Of a stretch of DNA of 64,000 nucleotides, positions 25,361 through 35,111 are shown piece by piece. Position numbers and translations under genes: made by a program. The stretch lies in contig CAYWJB010000006.1 in assembly GCA_964458495.1 (NCBI GenBank), forward strand, positions 124,001 through 188,000, read 5' to 3'. The notes below the pieces were generated by a model. The model did no database searches. It saw only the letters and a program-made list of their open reading frames with translations, and had not been told where the DNA came from. The DNA is from JANWVO01 sp964458495 (GTDB taxonomy: Bacteria > Acidobacteriota > Terriglobia > Bryobacterales > Bryobacteraceae). Position 1 is the first letter of the stretch. Each line of letters opens with the position of its first letter.

Positions 25361-26743
25361 CTATTCCATACCCGGAAGCGAAGGCAGGGAAGCGGAATCG
25401 TCTTCCAGGATCAACACCCAGTCCTGCCCGCGCCCGCGCGTGGGCGGGGTGTAGGTCTGGAATCCCTGGTTGTCCGTGCGGTGCGCCAAGTGTGCCACGC
25501 CGTAGCGCGGGTCGAACCAGATCTCCTTCAGCCGCCGCGCCGCCAGCCGGCTCTTCTGGACGGTGAAGCTTTCCCCGTACGGGCTGTAAATGATGGCGAA
25601 GGAGCCGTCCCCGGCGCGCGCCGCCCGCACCTTGGCGCCGCCTGCCTGCGGCGCGTTCAGAACCAAAGTCTGGTCGGGCACGAGCTTCGCAAAAGTGCGC
25701 GCCTCGAACAGCCTTCGCAGGTGCCCCATCTGAAATGCGCCCGGGTGATCCAGCGCCTCTTGCCACGGGATCGAGGCCCACAGGACCGGCTTCCTGCCCG
25801 GCTGCCACATCTGCCACACGCTGTTGTGCCCGTAGGTGTGGCCGCAGGCGCCGGCGAGCACGGCCCAATACGCCGCCTGGCGCACATCGAAATCCTCGAA
25901 GCGGTCCAGCCGGCTGTAGTTGGCCATGTAGAACCCGACCGGAATCGTTTCATAGCGCGGCTCGCCGTCCAGCGTTGGCCGCAGAGGCTGAAGCCGCAGA
26001 TCGTGTTCGATGAACAGCCCCGTGTCGTGGTCGCGCGCACCGTGCGAGGTCTGGTTCATGTGGAAGTCGAGCCACGGCGCGTCCTGCAGGGCCAGCGAAG
26101 ACTGGCCCGGGCCGCGCGGGTGGAACGTGATCAGATGAGCCCCGCCATCGCCTTCGCGCAGGCCGCGGGCCATGGCGTCGATCACCGCGCGCTCGGCAGG
26201 CGTCTCGACATTCTGATCCCCGCCGAGGATCCAGATGAGCGATGCATTGCGGTACCGCTTGCCGAGGAACAGCCCGTAGCGGTAAGCCTTGCCTTCGTCG
26301 AAAATGCGGGCCGCTCCCTCCTTCCAGTAGCTGCCCCATGTGGGCAACAGGCCCATGACGAGGCCGAGTTCGTTGGCCCGACGGACGATCCAGTCGGCGT
26401 GGCGGAAGTAATCCTCGTTGGGCCGGTCCGGGTCTTTCCCTGCGAGAGCCATGTGTCCGTATGCGTTGGGCTCTTCCAGCCCGCCGAGTTCGGCCAGCAG
26501 CACCGCCTGGAGGACGGTGAACCCCTTGGCGGCGCGATTGCGCAGATAGAGGTCCGCCTCTTCACGGTTCAGCCGGTGGAAGAGCTGCCAGGCTGTGTCG
26601 CCGAGATAGAAGAACGGTTTTGCGGAAGCGTCCTGAAGATAGCGGCGGTTGTCCGACACGCGCAGCTTCACCGCCTGCGCTGCCGCGCCGCCGCTCAGGC
26701 TCAAGGCCAGCGAAGCCGCTGCCAGCCACCGGAATTGCAACAT
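25361..26743 (-). CDS. Secreted DUF4038-type glycoside hydrolase (apiosidase-like)
   Basis: A 460-residue exported TIM-barrel protein. The signal peptide ends near GGAAAQA (residue 23). Family landmarks include KPFFYLGDTAWQLFHRL near the N-terminus, WIVRRANELGLVMGLLPTWG, and IWILGGDQNVETPAE. A smaller C-terminal beta domain runs from about residue 370 (FAIIYSPYGESFTVQ). Some DUF4038 relatives cleave apiose-containing side chains; the substrate here is unknown. It stands alone on the minus strand, divergent from metX. Confidence 0.82.
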   Translation of the reverse strand: MLQFRWLAAASLALSLSGGAAAQAVKLRVSDNRRYLQDASAKPFFYLGDTAWQLFHRLNREEADLYLRNRAAKGFTVLQAVLLAELGGLEEPNAYGHMALAGKDPDRPNEDYFRHADWIVRRANELGLVMGLLPTWGSYWKEGAARIFDEGKAYRYGLFLGKRYRNASLIWILGGDQNVETPAERAVIDAMARGLREGDGGAHLITFHPRGPGQSSLALQDAPWLDFHMNQTSHGARDHDTGLFIEHDLRLQPLRPTLDGEPRYETIPVGFYMANYSRLDRFEDFDVRQAAYWAVLAGACGHTYGHNSVWQMWQPGRKPVLWASIPWQEALDHPGAFQMGHLRRLFEARTFAKLVPDQTLVLNAPQAGGAKVRAARAGDGSFAIIYSPYGESFTVQKSRLAARRLKEIWFDPRYGVAHLAHRTDNQGFQTYTPPTRGRGQDWVLILEDDSASLPSLPGME

Positions 26744-26959
26744 GGCCAGTCTCCTGATGCGTGCAAGTTCGATGGGCTGATTCTACCGGAGCCGCGGGGG
26801 CGGCGAAGACCGCGCCGCGGCATGGCGATTGCTTCGACGCGTGCAACTGCCCTCAGCGCGGGGCTTCCGGCACGGTCGAGGCGGACGGGAGCAGGCCAGA
26901 CAGACGGGGCCGCGGCCCGGCGCGCGCCTGCGCGTCTACAATGAAGTTTCAAGCCCGGC

Positions 26960-28075
26960 ATGATCACCGAGACGCAGTATGTCCGCTTCGATTCGCTGGA
27001 ACTCGATTGCGGCGAGACGCTCACCGGTCTTCAGGTTGCCTACGAGACTTACGGGCAGCTGAACGAGGCGCGGGACAACGCGATTCTGATCCTGCATGCG
27101 TTCACGGGCGATGCCCATGCAGCGGGCATCGACCATCAGGGCAAGCCCGGCTGGTGGGACAACATGATCGGCCCGGGCAAGGGCTTCGACACCAACCGCT
27201 ATTTCGTGTTCTGCGCCAACGTGCTGGGAGGCTGCCGGGGCACGACAGGACCCTCGTCGATCGATCCTCGCACCGGGCGGCGCTACGGGTTGCGCTTCCC
27301 GGTGATCACGATCGGCGACATGGTGCGGCTCCAGAAGAAGCTGGTGGATCACCTGGGCATTCCGCGGTTGCTGGCCGTTTGTGGCGGCTCGATGGGCGGC
27401 ATGCAGGCGCTCGAGTGGGCCGTGTCCTACCCGGAGGCGGTGGAAGCCTGCATCCCGATCGCCGCCACGGCGCGCCACAGCGCGCAGCAGATCGCGTTCA
27501 ATGAGACGGGCCGTCAGGCGATCATGATGGACCCCGATTTCCAGAACGGGGACTACCCCGACGACCGCCCTCCGGCAAGGGGACTCGCCGTGGCTCGCAT
27601 GGTCGGCCACATCACCTATATGTCGGACGAGTCCATGCGCGAGAAGTTCGGCCGGCGCCTGCGCAACCGGGAGGCGTTCAGCTTCGGCTTCGACATCGAC
27701 TTCGAGGTGGAGAGCTACCTGCGCTACCGCGGGCAGCAGTTCGTGGGCCGCTTCGACGCGAACTCGTACCTCTACATCACGAAGGCGATGGATTACTTTG
27801 ATCTCACGCTGGGCTATCCGTCGCTGGCGGCGTCGCTCGAGCGGGCGACGGCGCGGTTCCTGGTGATCAGCTTCACGTCCGACTGGCTGTATCCTTCGTA
27901 TCAGTCGCTGGAGATTGTCAACGCGCTGCGGAGCCGGAACCACGATGTGACTTACTGCGAGCTGACGTCGAACTACGGGCACGACGCTTTCCTGGTGGAC
28001 ATCGCCGAGCAGACCGAGGTGGTGCGCGGCTTCCTGGACCGGTGCCACCGGGAGTTCCGGAGGGCGGGCGCGTGA
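26960..28075 (+). CDS. metX: Homoserine O-acetyltransferase
   Basis: A 371-residue cytoplasmic alpha/beta-hydrolase that acylates homoserine (usually from acetyl-CoA) in methionine synthesis. The nucleophile is Ser144 in GGSMGGMQ, with Asp308 (FTSDWLYPS) and His341 (NYGHDAFL) completing the triad. NVLGGCRGTTGPSS near residue 95 is the conserved block next to the substrate site. MetX homologues may use succinyl-CoA instead, and sequence alone does not decide. A TACAAT box lies 17 bases before the ATG. The stop overlaps the metW start, the classic metXW pair. Confidence 0.95.
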   Translation: MITETQYVRFDSLELDCGETLTGLQVAYETYGQLNEARDNAILILHAFTGDAHAAGIDHQGKPGWWDNMIGPGKGFDTNRYFVFCANVLGGCRGTTGPSSIDPRTGRRYGLRFPVITIGDMVRLQKKLVDHLGIPRLLAVCGGSMGGMQALEWAVSYPEAVEACIPIAATARHSAQQIAFNETGRQAIMMDPDFQNGDYPDDRPPARGLAVARMVGHITYMSDESMREKFGRRLRNREAFSFGFDIDFEVESYLRYRGQQFVGRFDANSYLYITKAMDYFDLTLGYPSLAASLERATARFLVISFTSDWLYPSYQSLEIVNALRSRNHDVTYCELTSNYGHDAFLVDIAEQTEVVRGFLDRCHREFRRAGA

Positions 28076-28671
28076 AGGTCCGAGAGGTTCTTGGCCGGGG
28101 CGATTACGCCCTGATCAGCAGCCTGATTCCTGAAGGCGCGCGCGTGCTGGATCTCGGCTGCGGCGATGGGGCGCTGCTGGGGTGGCTGGCGGCGCACAAG
28201 AGGATCGAGGGGCGCGGCATTGAAATCCGCCCGGATCTGGCGCAGCGCGCCGCCGCACGGGGTGTGGCGGTGTATCACGGCGATCTGGAGTCGAGCCTGG
28301 CGGAGTATCCCGAGGGCGCGTTCGATTATGTGATCCTGAGCCAGACGCTGCAGGAGCTGCGCCGCCCGCTGGAGGTGCTCGAGCAGATGCTGCGCATCGG
28401 GCGGCACGCCGTGGTCGGCTTTCCGAATTTCGGCCACTGGCGGGTGCGGCTGAGCCACCTGTTCAGCGGGCGCGCGCCGCGCACGCGTCTGTTCCCGCAC
28501 GCCTGGCACAGCTCGCCGAACATTCACTTCCTGACGGTGATGGACTTCGAGGAGACGGTTGCGGAGAAGCAGTGGCGGGTGGAGACGCGGCTGTTTCTTT
28601 CGGGGCATTCGCAGATCCGGTTCGCGCCGAACTGGCGTGCAGAGATCGCCGTCTACCTGCTGCGGGGGTGA
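28072..28671 (+). CDS. metW: Methionine biosynthesis protein MetW
   Basis: A 199-residue SAM-methyltransferase-fold protein that accompanies MetX. Motif I is RVLDLGCGDGALLGWL, later YVILSQTLQELRRPL and VGFPNFGHWRVRLS, a block characteristic of MetW. Its molecular role is still loosely defined; in relatives it is needed for MetX activity. The GTG at 28072 overlaps the metX TGA by 4 bp and removes a 10-residue extension encoded inside metX. Confidence 0.92.
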   Translation: MKVREVLGRGDYALISSLIPEGARVLDLGCGDGALLGWLAAHKRIEGRGIEIRPDLAQRAAARGVAVYHGDLESSLAEYPEGAFDYVILSQTLQELRRPLEVLEQMLRIGRHAVVGFPNFGHWRVRLSHLFSGRAPRTRLFPHAWHSSPNIHFLTVMDFEETVAEKQWRVETRLFLSGHSQIRFAPNWRAEIAVYLLRG

Positions 28672-28707
28672 GTCTCATGTTCCGGCGCGCCTGATAGAAT
28701 CGGGCGC

Positions 28708-30093
28708 GTGAGGATTGCAGCGGTGGTTCTGGCAACCCTGGTTCCGGCCGGGATGGGAGTGGCAGCCGGGCAGGCAACTCGGATCCGGCCTTGGGTCTCC
28801 AATCCGTTCTATTGGGAGTGCGGCGGGCGGCCCGTCTTTCTGGCGGGTGCGAGCGACGACGACAACCTGTTTCAGTGGCCGGACGCCGAACTCGCCGCCC
28901 AACTGGACCGGCTGGCGCGGGCAGGCGGCAACTATGTCCGCAACACGATGTCGGACCGCAAGGACCGGGGCTGGGAGGAGTATCCGTTTCTGAGGCTCGC
29001 TTCAGGGAAGTATGACCTGAACCAGTGGAACCCGGAATACTGGAGGCGGTTCGAGCGCTTCCTCCGCTGGACCGGAGAGCGGGGGATTTTTGTGCAAATC
29101 GAAGTGTGGGACCGTTTTGATTACAGCCGGGAGTTCTGGCCGCCGCATCCCTACCGTCCGGAAAACAACATCAATTACAGCTACGAAGAGTCGGGATTTT
29201 CTCCCGAATATCCGCAGCATCCGGGGCAGAACCGGCAGCCGTTTTTCTTCACCACGCCGAAACAGCGCAATAACACAGCCGTGTTGCCGTACCAGCAGAG
29301 GTTCGTGGAGAAGCTGCTGTCGTATTCCCTGCGGCACGGCCATGTGCTGTACACGATCGATAACGAGACCAGCGGCGAGGAGGAATGGAGCCGCTACTGG
29401 GCGGAGTTCATCCGGGAGAGGGCCGCCCGGGCGGGTGCGCCGGTGATGATCACCGAGATGTGGGACGACTGGAACGTGCGGGCGGCGCGGCACCGGCGCA
29501 CGCTGGACCATCCTGAGCTGTACGACTTCGTGGACATGAGCCAGAACAACCACAACTCCGGGGACCTGCACTGGTACAACGCGCTATGGGTGCGTTTCCT
29601 GCTGCTTGAGCGCCCGCGGCCCATCAATACGGTCAAGACCTATGGCGCGGACGGCAACCGGTTCGGGCACACGGACCAGGACGGAGTGGAGAGGGTGATC
29701 CGGCATGCGCTGGCAGGGTTCGCCGCGGTGCGGTTTCACCGCCCCCCTTCCGGACTCGGTTTGAGCCCGCGGTCGCAGGCGGCGCTCCGCGCGCTGCGGC
29801 TGGTGGAGTCGTCGGTCCGGTTCTGGGAACTGGAGCCGGCGCCGCCGGCGCTGCTGTCGTCGCGCGAGGAGGCGGAGGCGTGGGCGGCGTATGCGCCCGG
29901 ACGGGCGGTGGTGATCTACTTCCCGCGGGGCGGCGCCGTGGAGGCGCAGGCGCCGGCCGGGCAATGGAGAGTGAAGTGGATCGACACAGACCGGGGGCAG
30001 ACCGGCGCCGAGTCCCGCCTGACCTCGCACGGGCTGCTGGAACTGGCGGCGCCGTCGAAGGGCAACTGGATCGCGGTCGCGCTGCGGGAGTAG
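28708..30093 (+). CDS. Secreted glycoside-hydrolase-like TIM-barrel protein
   Basis: A 461-residue exported protein. It has a signal peptide (MRIAAVVLATLVPAGMGVAAG), then RPVFLAGASDDDNLF and an alpha/beta barrel. Candidate catalytic carboxylates are the Glu in YTIDNETSGEEEW and the Glu in MITEMWDDW, the spacing expected of clan GH-A hydrolases. A C-terminal beta domain starts near residue 375. It is related in plan to the DUF4038 protein at 25361; the substrate is unknown. A TAGAAT box (28695-28700) lies 7 bases before the GTG, so the message may be leaderless. Confidence 0.7.
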   Translation: MRIAAVVLATLVPAGMGVAAGQATRIRPWVSNPFYWECGGRPVFLAGASDDDNLFQWPDAELAAQLDRLARAGGNYVRNTMSDRKDRGWEEYPFLRLASGKYDLNQWNPEYWRRFERFLRWTGERGIFVQIEVWDRFDYSREFWPPHPYRPENNINYSYEESGFSPEYPQHPGQNRQPFFFTTPKQRNNTAVLPYQQRFVEKLLSYSLRHGHVLYTIDNETSGEEEWSRYWAEFIRERAARAGAPVMITEMWDDWNVRAARHRRTLDHPELYDFVDMSQNNHNSGDLHWYNALWVRFLLLERPRPINTVKTYGADGNRFGHTDQDGVERVIRHALAGFAAVRFHRPPSGLGLSPRSQAALRALRLVESSVRFWELEPAPPALLSSREEAEAWAAYAPGRAVVIYFPRGGAVEAQAPAGQWRVKWIDTDRGQTGAESRLTSHGLLELAAPSKGNWIAVALRE

Positions 30094-30637
30094 TTTGGCC
30101 GTCCGGGACCGCATGCGCTTGAGCCGGGCTGCGCCCAGCCTGCACAACCGGCATGGTGACGCCAGTCAGATGGCAGCGGAAGGACCACGGTGAGCTGTTC
30201 CCGGGGATGCGAGTACTCTCAAGCCTCCGGCGTGTCGCACGGGGCAGGATCCGATTCAGGCGCGCCGCCCGGGCGTGTGTCTTCGGACCGAGTGCTCTGC
30301 GGCACAGGGCGGGACGAGCCGTCCTCGGCGTGCCGGTGCTGAAGCGCTGTTGATCCCGGATGGCGATGGCAAACTCGTCGCGCCGCTTCCTTCCACGCGC
30401 AGGATGGCGAAGCCGCCGCCGGATTCCGTGCTGGCCATGTCCAGCTGGGGCAGCAGTGCTGCGAGGCTGCACGTTCCCGGCATTTCGGCGCATCCGGCTG
30501 CAGAATGGACCCATTACTTGGGTGGGTGATTTCGTTTCTCGATTTCCGTTTCGGCTGGCTTGCGGCCTGCCGTTCCGTCCTCTGCCGGACGTATGCAAGG
30601 GGAAAGGATCTGTCTATCCGAAATGGAAGTTATGACA
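30094..30637. other. Gap before the receptor gene
   Basis: No supported gene is seen. Frames on both strands are short and lack ribosome-binding sites. The promoter region for the TonB-dependent receptor begins at its right end. Confidence 0.5.
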
Positions 30638-30738
30638 TTGACAGGATTGCAAATTATTATTGACAGCGCATTCAGAAAGGACTAGATTAGGGCGAGCACT
30701 GGCGAGGGGCTCGCCAGACCGTCAACTCCAAGGAGAGG
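30638..30738 (+). promoter_or_regulatory. Sigma-70 promoter and structured leader of the receptor gene
   Basis: TTGACA (30660-30665), a 17-bp spacer, then TAGATT (30683-30688) in an A+T-rich patch. A second TTGACA lies 22 bp upstream (30638-30643). The leader carries a hairpin CTGGCGAG/CTCGCCAG (30699-30717) and AAGGAGAGG (30730-30738) before the ATG at 30746. Confidence 0.7.
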
Positions 30739-30745
30739 CCAAAGG

Positions 30746-33700
30746 ATGTTGTCTCGCACCCTGATTCTGTGTGTAGTGATTCTTCTTGGCTCGCTGGGAA
30801 TCGCAGCTCAAACGCTGGGCGAGCTTTCGGGCGAGGTTCGCGATCCTTCCGGAGCGTCCGTGCCTGGCGTGCGCGTCACGCTGACCAACCAGGCGACCAA
30901 CGCGACCCGGGAAACGATGACAAACGAAACCGGGCTGTACACCTTCCCTGCCGTGCAGCCGGGCGTGTACACGCTCCGCGCGGAAAAAGAAGGCTTCCGT
31001 GCCTTCGTGCGGAGCGCGATTGAAATTCAGGTGCAGCTCAGCGCGCGAGTCGATGTCGACCTTCAGGTGGGCGCTGTGACGGAGTCAGTGGAAGTGCGGG
31101 CGGAAGGCGCCTTGTTGCAGACGGAGAACGCCACGGTGGGCACAGTGATCGAGAACAAGCGCATCGTGGAGCTGCCGCTCAACGGGCGCAATGCGCTGCA
31201 ACTGGTTTCGCTCGCGCCGAACGTGAGTTTCGGCTTCCCGTCTGCGGGGCAGGCGGACGCGCGCCAAGGAGGCATCCGGTCCGCGCAATCGGTGGCGGTC
31301 GCCGGCCACCGCGCGCAGTTCAACCGCTTTTCGCTCGACGGCGTCGAGAACACGGACCCGAACTTCAACACGATCGTGGTGATGCCTTCAGTGGATGCGC
31401 TCCAGGAATTCAAGGTGCAGACGGGGATCTATCCGGCCGAATTCGGCCGTGCCGCCACGCAGATCAACATGTCGACCAAACCCGGGGGCAACGAATACCA
31501 CGGCACGCTGTTCTACTTCTTGCGGAACGAGAAGCTGGACGCGAAGAATTACGCGTTCACATCGGCGCGTCCCCCGAAGGATCCGTTCAAATGGAACCAG
31601 TTCGGCTTCACGCTGGCCAGGCCGGTGAGCGTGCCCAAACTGTTCGACGGCCGCAACCGCCTGTTTTTCATGGCGAACTACGAATGGTTCCGCCAGCGGC
31701 GTCAGGTGCAGTCCGTTTCCAGCCTGCCTTCCAACGCCATGCGAAACGGCAATTTCAATGATGTGATTACGACCCCGAACGCCTCCCTGCGCACGCAGGG
31801 CGTTTACGATCCGCTGACGCGCACGATCGTCAACGGGGTCAACACCGCCCAGCCGTTCCCGAACAACACTATCCCGTCGACCCGCATCCATCCCATCTCC
31901 AAAGCGCTGCTGGAGTTTTATCCGGAGCCGAACCTGCCGAACCCTGACCTGCGCAACAACTTCGTCCAGGCGCTGGGGCGGCCGATCAACCGGGACCAGT
32001 TTGTGAGCCGCTTCGACTGGGTGGAGAGCGCGAATTCGCAGTGGTTCGGCCGCTACAGCTGGGGAGACGAAAACCAGGTGACTGAGGCGTTGAGGCTGAA
32101 CGGCGACAAGATCGTCACCAACTTCAACCAGTACATGGTGACCAATACGCGCGTGCTGTCTCCTTCCAAGGTGAATGAAGCGCGCGTGGCCTACAGCCAG
32201 TTCTACAACACGAACGGACCGGAACTGGCCTTTTCGCGCGACGTCGTGGGCGCTCTGAAGATTCCGGGTCTGAACAGCGGGCCGCCCGTGCAATGGGGCA
32301 TTCCGAACATTTCGCTCCAGGGCGTGTATGCAGGCTTCGGCAACAGCTCCGAAGGGCCGTACGAGGTCAACAACTCCGTGCTCCAGCTTGTGAACAACTT
32401 CTCGTGGATTCGCGGCCGGCACAGCTTCAAGTTCGGCGGCGAGGCGCGGCGCGACCAGTACAACCAGGTGGGCAACCAGTTTGCACGCGGCCAGTTCACC
32501 TTCACCAACAACGCGACGCGCAATCTGGCGATGACGGGCCGGACAGGGGACAACTTCGCCGACTTCCTGCTGGGCGAGACGTCGCAGGCGGAAGCAGCGG
32601 TCTCCATCGCCAACGCCGAGTTCCGCACCTGGAGCATGTCCCTTTATGCAGACGACACATGGCGCGTGAGTTCCAGGCTCACGCTGAATTTCGGGCTGCG
32701 GTACGAGTTGACGCCGCCTTGGGAGGACCAGACGGGGACGCTTTTCAACGGAATCGTGCCCTTCGACGCCCATCTCACGCTGGCCAACCCGAACGTGACA
32801 GACCAGAACCTGTTTCCGTACTTCATGCGGCAGGCGCCATCGCGGCAGAACTGCTATGAAGGCGTCAACATCCGCTGGCCGGAGATCAACGTGCGGTGCG
32901 ACGGCAGCCTGGGGCGGCGGCTTGTGGGCATCGACCGGAACGATTTTGCGCCCAGGGTCGGCCTGTCGTGGTCTCCGAATGCGAGATGGGTGTTCCGGGC
33001 CGGCTTCGGCACCTTCTACAGCCAGGACACGGGCAACCCGCGGTTCGACATGGCGCGCAATCTGGCCGGGCGGCTGCGCGACAACTCGCGGACGGACTTC
33101 CCGAACCTGAACTGGGGCAACGCGCTGGCATCGATCGCCGGCGGCGTGGCCAACGTGTTCCGTCCCTATACATTCGCCAACCCATATGACCGTCGCACGA
33201 CCTACTCGAATCAGTGGACCTTCAACATCCAGCGCGATCTTGGAAGCGATTACGCTGTCGAAGCCGGCTATGTGGGCAACACGAGCCACAGGCTCGAGTC
33301 GCTGCGCGCGGTGAACGAGGCGATCCCCGCCGACCCGGCGGTGGACAGCCGCACAATTCCGCAGCGTTCGCCGTTCCCGAATTTCGGGCGCATCCAGTTG
33401 GTGGACAACAGCGGCAACGGCAGCTACCATTCGCTGGGCCTCAAGCTCACCAAGCGCTACAGCGGCGGACTCACCTTCATGAACAGCTACACGTGGGCGA
33501 AGGCAATCGACACGGCGACGGCGATCCGCAACCACGGCGGCGACACGCTGTTCCCGCAGAACAGCTACTGCCGGGACTGCGAGCGGGCGCGGTCGAGCCA
33601 CGACACGCGCCAGCGCTACGTGGCCTCGCTGCTGTGGGACATGCCCTTCGGCCGCGGCCGGAAGATGAACATTGAGAACCCGGTCTTCAATGCCGTGGCC

Positions 33701-34150
33701 GGCGGCTGGCAACTCAGCTCGATCCTGACGCTGCAGACCGGCTTCCCGGTGACGGTGACAAACGGCCAGGATGCCTCCAACACGGGCGCCTTCTTCGACA
33801 GGCCGAACTCGACGGGCAAGAACGCGGAGCTGCCGCGGGGCCAGCAGGACCCGCAGCGCTTTTTCGACACCTTGGCGTTTTTCGCGAATGCGCGCGGCAC
33901 GCACGGCAACGTGGGCCGCAACACGCTGACCGGCCCGGGAATCATCGGCTGGGACTTCTCGGCCCTGAAGAATTTCCAGCTTGGCAGCGAGCGCCGGCTG
34001 TTCCAACTCCGCTTCGAGTGGTTCAATTTCCCGAACCACCCGAACTGGGGCAATCCGAATACGAACATTTCTTCCGGCGGCTTTGGCCAGATTACCGGTA
34101 CGCGCACCAATATGCGCCAGCTCCAGCTCGCAGGGAAGATTATTTTCTGA
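30746..34150 (+). CDS. TonB-dependent receptor with carboxypeptidase-regulatory domain (Oar-like)
   Basis: A 1134-residue outer-membrane protein. The signal peptide ends near residue 22. A carboxypeptidase-regulatory/CnaB-like domain covers about residues 25-110 (GEVRDPSGASVPGVRVTL, GLYTFPAVQPGVYTL). A plug begins around 120 with ELPLNGRNALQLVSLAPNV, and a large beta-barrel follows, ending in an aromatic residue (LAGKIIF), as outer-membrane barrels do. Acidobacteria carry many such receptors, thought to import polymers or bind surfaces with TonB. No SusD-like partner is adjacent, so the ligand is unknown. The gene is less G+C-rich than its neighbours and has its own promoter. Confidence 0.93.
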   Translation: MLSRTLILCVVILLGSLGIAAQTLGELSGEVRDPSGASVPGVRVTLTNQATNATRETMTNETGLYTFPAVQPGVYTLRAEKEGFRAFVRSAIEIQVQLSARVDVDLQVGAVTESVEVRAEGALLQTENATVGTVIENKRIVELPLNGRNALQLVSLAPNVSFGFPSAGQADARQGGIRSAQSVAVAGHRAQFNRFSLDGVENTDPNFNTIVVMPSVDALQEFKVQTGIYPAEFGRAATQINMSTKPGGNEYHGTLFYFLRNEKLDAKNYAFTSARPPKDPFKWNQFGFTLARPVSVPKLFDGRNRLFFMANYEWFRQRRQVQSVSSLPSNAMRNGNFNDVITTPNASLRTQGVYDPLTRTIVNGVNTAQPFPNNTIPSTRIHPISKALLEFYPEPNLPNPDLRNNFVQALGRPINRDQFVSRFDWVESANSQWFGRYSWGDENQVTEALRLNGDKIVTNFNQYMVTNTRVLSPSKVNEARVAYSQFYNTNGPELAFSRDVVGALKIPGLNSGPPVQWGIPNISLQGVYAGFGNSSEGPYEVNNSVLQLVNNFSWIRGRHSFKFGGEARRDQYNQVGNQFARGQFTFTNNATRNLAMTGRTGDNFADFLLGETSQAEAAVSIANAEFRTWSMSLYADDTWRVSSRLTLNFGLRYELTPPWEDQTGTLFNGIVPFDAHLTLANPNVTDQNLFPYFMRQAPSRQNCYEGVNIRWPEINVRCDGSLGRRLVGIDRNDFAPRVGLSWSPNARWVFRAGFGTFYSQDTGNPRFDMARNLAGRLRDNSRTDFPNLNWGNALASIAGGVANVFRPYTFANPYDRRTTYSNQWTFNIQRDLGSDYAVEAGYVGNTSHRLESLRAVNEAIPADPAVDSRTIPQRSPFPNFGRIQLVDNSGNGSYHSLGLKLTKRYSGGLTFMNSYTWAKAIDTATAIRNHGGDTLFPQNSYCRDCERARSSHDTRQRYVASLLWDMPFGRGRKMNIENPVFNAVAGGWQLSSILTLQTGFPVTVTNGQDASNTGAFFDRPNSTGKNAELPRGQQDPQRFFDTLAFFANARGTHGNVGRNTLTGPGIIGWDFSALKNFQLGSERRLFQLRFEWFNFPNHPNWGNPNTNISSGGFGQITGTRTNMRQLQLAGKIIF

Positions 34151-34428
34151 GTCTCCCGCGAGGCCGGGTGGAAAATGTTTCCTGTGGAGACAGACCGCGG
34201 GGCGCCGGCCGCACCGGATTCTCCGTGCGGGAACGCCCCGCCGTTTCCGCGCCGGAGGGCCATTTCTCCGCTGAAGCGGTGAAAAGTGGCATACCTGCCT
34301 GCGGCGCCCGGGCGGGGAGCGCCGGCCGGTGCGGATGAGGAACATCCCGGCTCCGCACGGGTTGCGGGCTCCGGCAGGCCCGGGAGACGCGCAGGATCGC
34401 CGGGCGCTGCAAGCGAAGCGCTGGCCGC

Positions 34429-34908
34429 CTAGTTCTGGAAATCCTTTTGCGCCTGATCGTTCTCGAATTCGATTTCTTTGCCGGATTTGAGTGAGAGCAT
34501 TTTCATGGCGCTTCGCTTGATTTCCTTGCCGAATTCCACCACGAGGCCTTGGGGTTTGCCTTGTTCATCGGTGTAGCCGATGGTGGCGAAATGGCGCCGC
34601 TTTTTGGACAGCAGCATCGGCAGAGCGGCGATGCCGAGCGTGGTGACGCCCCACCCGATGGTGGCGCCGATGCGGCGCCCGACTTTCTGGCCGTATTCGA
34701 GGCTGGTGATGCTCGCATAGGGAAGGCGGTACCGGCCACCCCGGAAGAGGAAGACGGCGGCATCCTCCTCCATGCGGACCTTGCCTTCCGTGCCTTCGGG
34801 GACGTCCTGCCAGACGCCGCCCAGGTAGCGGACCTCTGTTTTGCCAACGCCTGCGGCAGCGGCGGGAGCGAGGAGCGCCAGGGAGAGAAAAGTTCTGCGG
34901 GTTGTCAT
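34429..34908 (-). CDS. Exported protein of unknown function
   Basis: A 159-residue protein with a signal peptide carrying twin arginines (MTTRRTFLSLALLAPAAAA). A small beta-rich body (VRYLGGVWQDVPEG, ALFLFRGG-like AVFLFRGGRYRLPY, ITSLEYGQKVGRR) resembles lipid- or membrane-associated PH-like domains only loosely. A hydrophobic stretch follows (IGWGVTTLGIAALPML), then a Lys-rich tail. The ATG at 34908 is chosen because it starts the signal peptide; the upstream ATG adds 17 unlikely residues. It is isolated on the minus strand. No family is recognised with confidence. Confidence 0.6.
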   Translation of the reverse strand: MTTRRTFLSLALLAPAAAAGVGKTEVRYLGGVWQDVPEGTEGKVRMEEDAAVFLFRGGRYRLPYASITSLEYGQKVGRRIGATIGWGVTTLGIAALPMLLSKKRRHFATIGYTDEQGKPQGLVVEFGKEIKRSAMKMLSLKSGKEIEFENDQAQKDFQN

Positions 34909-35111
34909 GGGATTCGTGTGACCTCTTGCGATTGCAGATTGCAGGGAAGAGTGGCTCACGGAATGAGCCTATGGAGGTATTTTTCAGGTTGCGGAGGCGG
35001 CGGCGGGGGCGGCCCGTTGCGTGACAGCACGGGCTGTTTGAGCGAGTTGCCGCCTGGCGGTTTCAGCGCATCCGCTGCGGTGATTCGAGGCCGCAGGCGC
35101 GGGGCGGCGGA

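Noticed and set aside
26744..26959. SAM riboswitch upstream of metX
   Set aside because: No SAM-I/II-like core or terminator is seen, and the probable -10 box lies only 17 bases before the start codon.
31388..34345. 985-codon open frame on the minus strand
   Set aside because: Antisense to the TonB-dependent receptor, which has a signal peptide, promoter, ribosome-binding site and family motifs.
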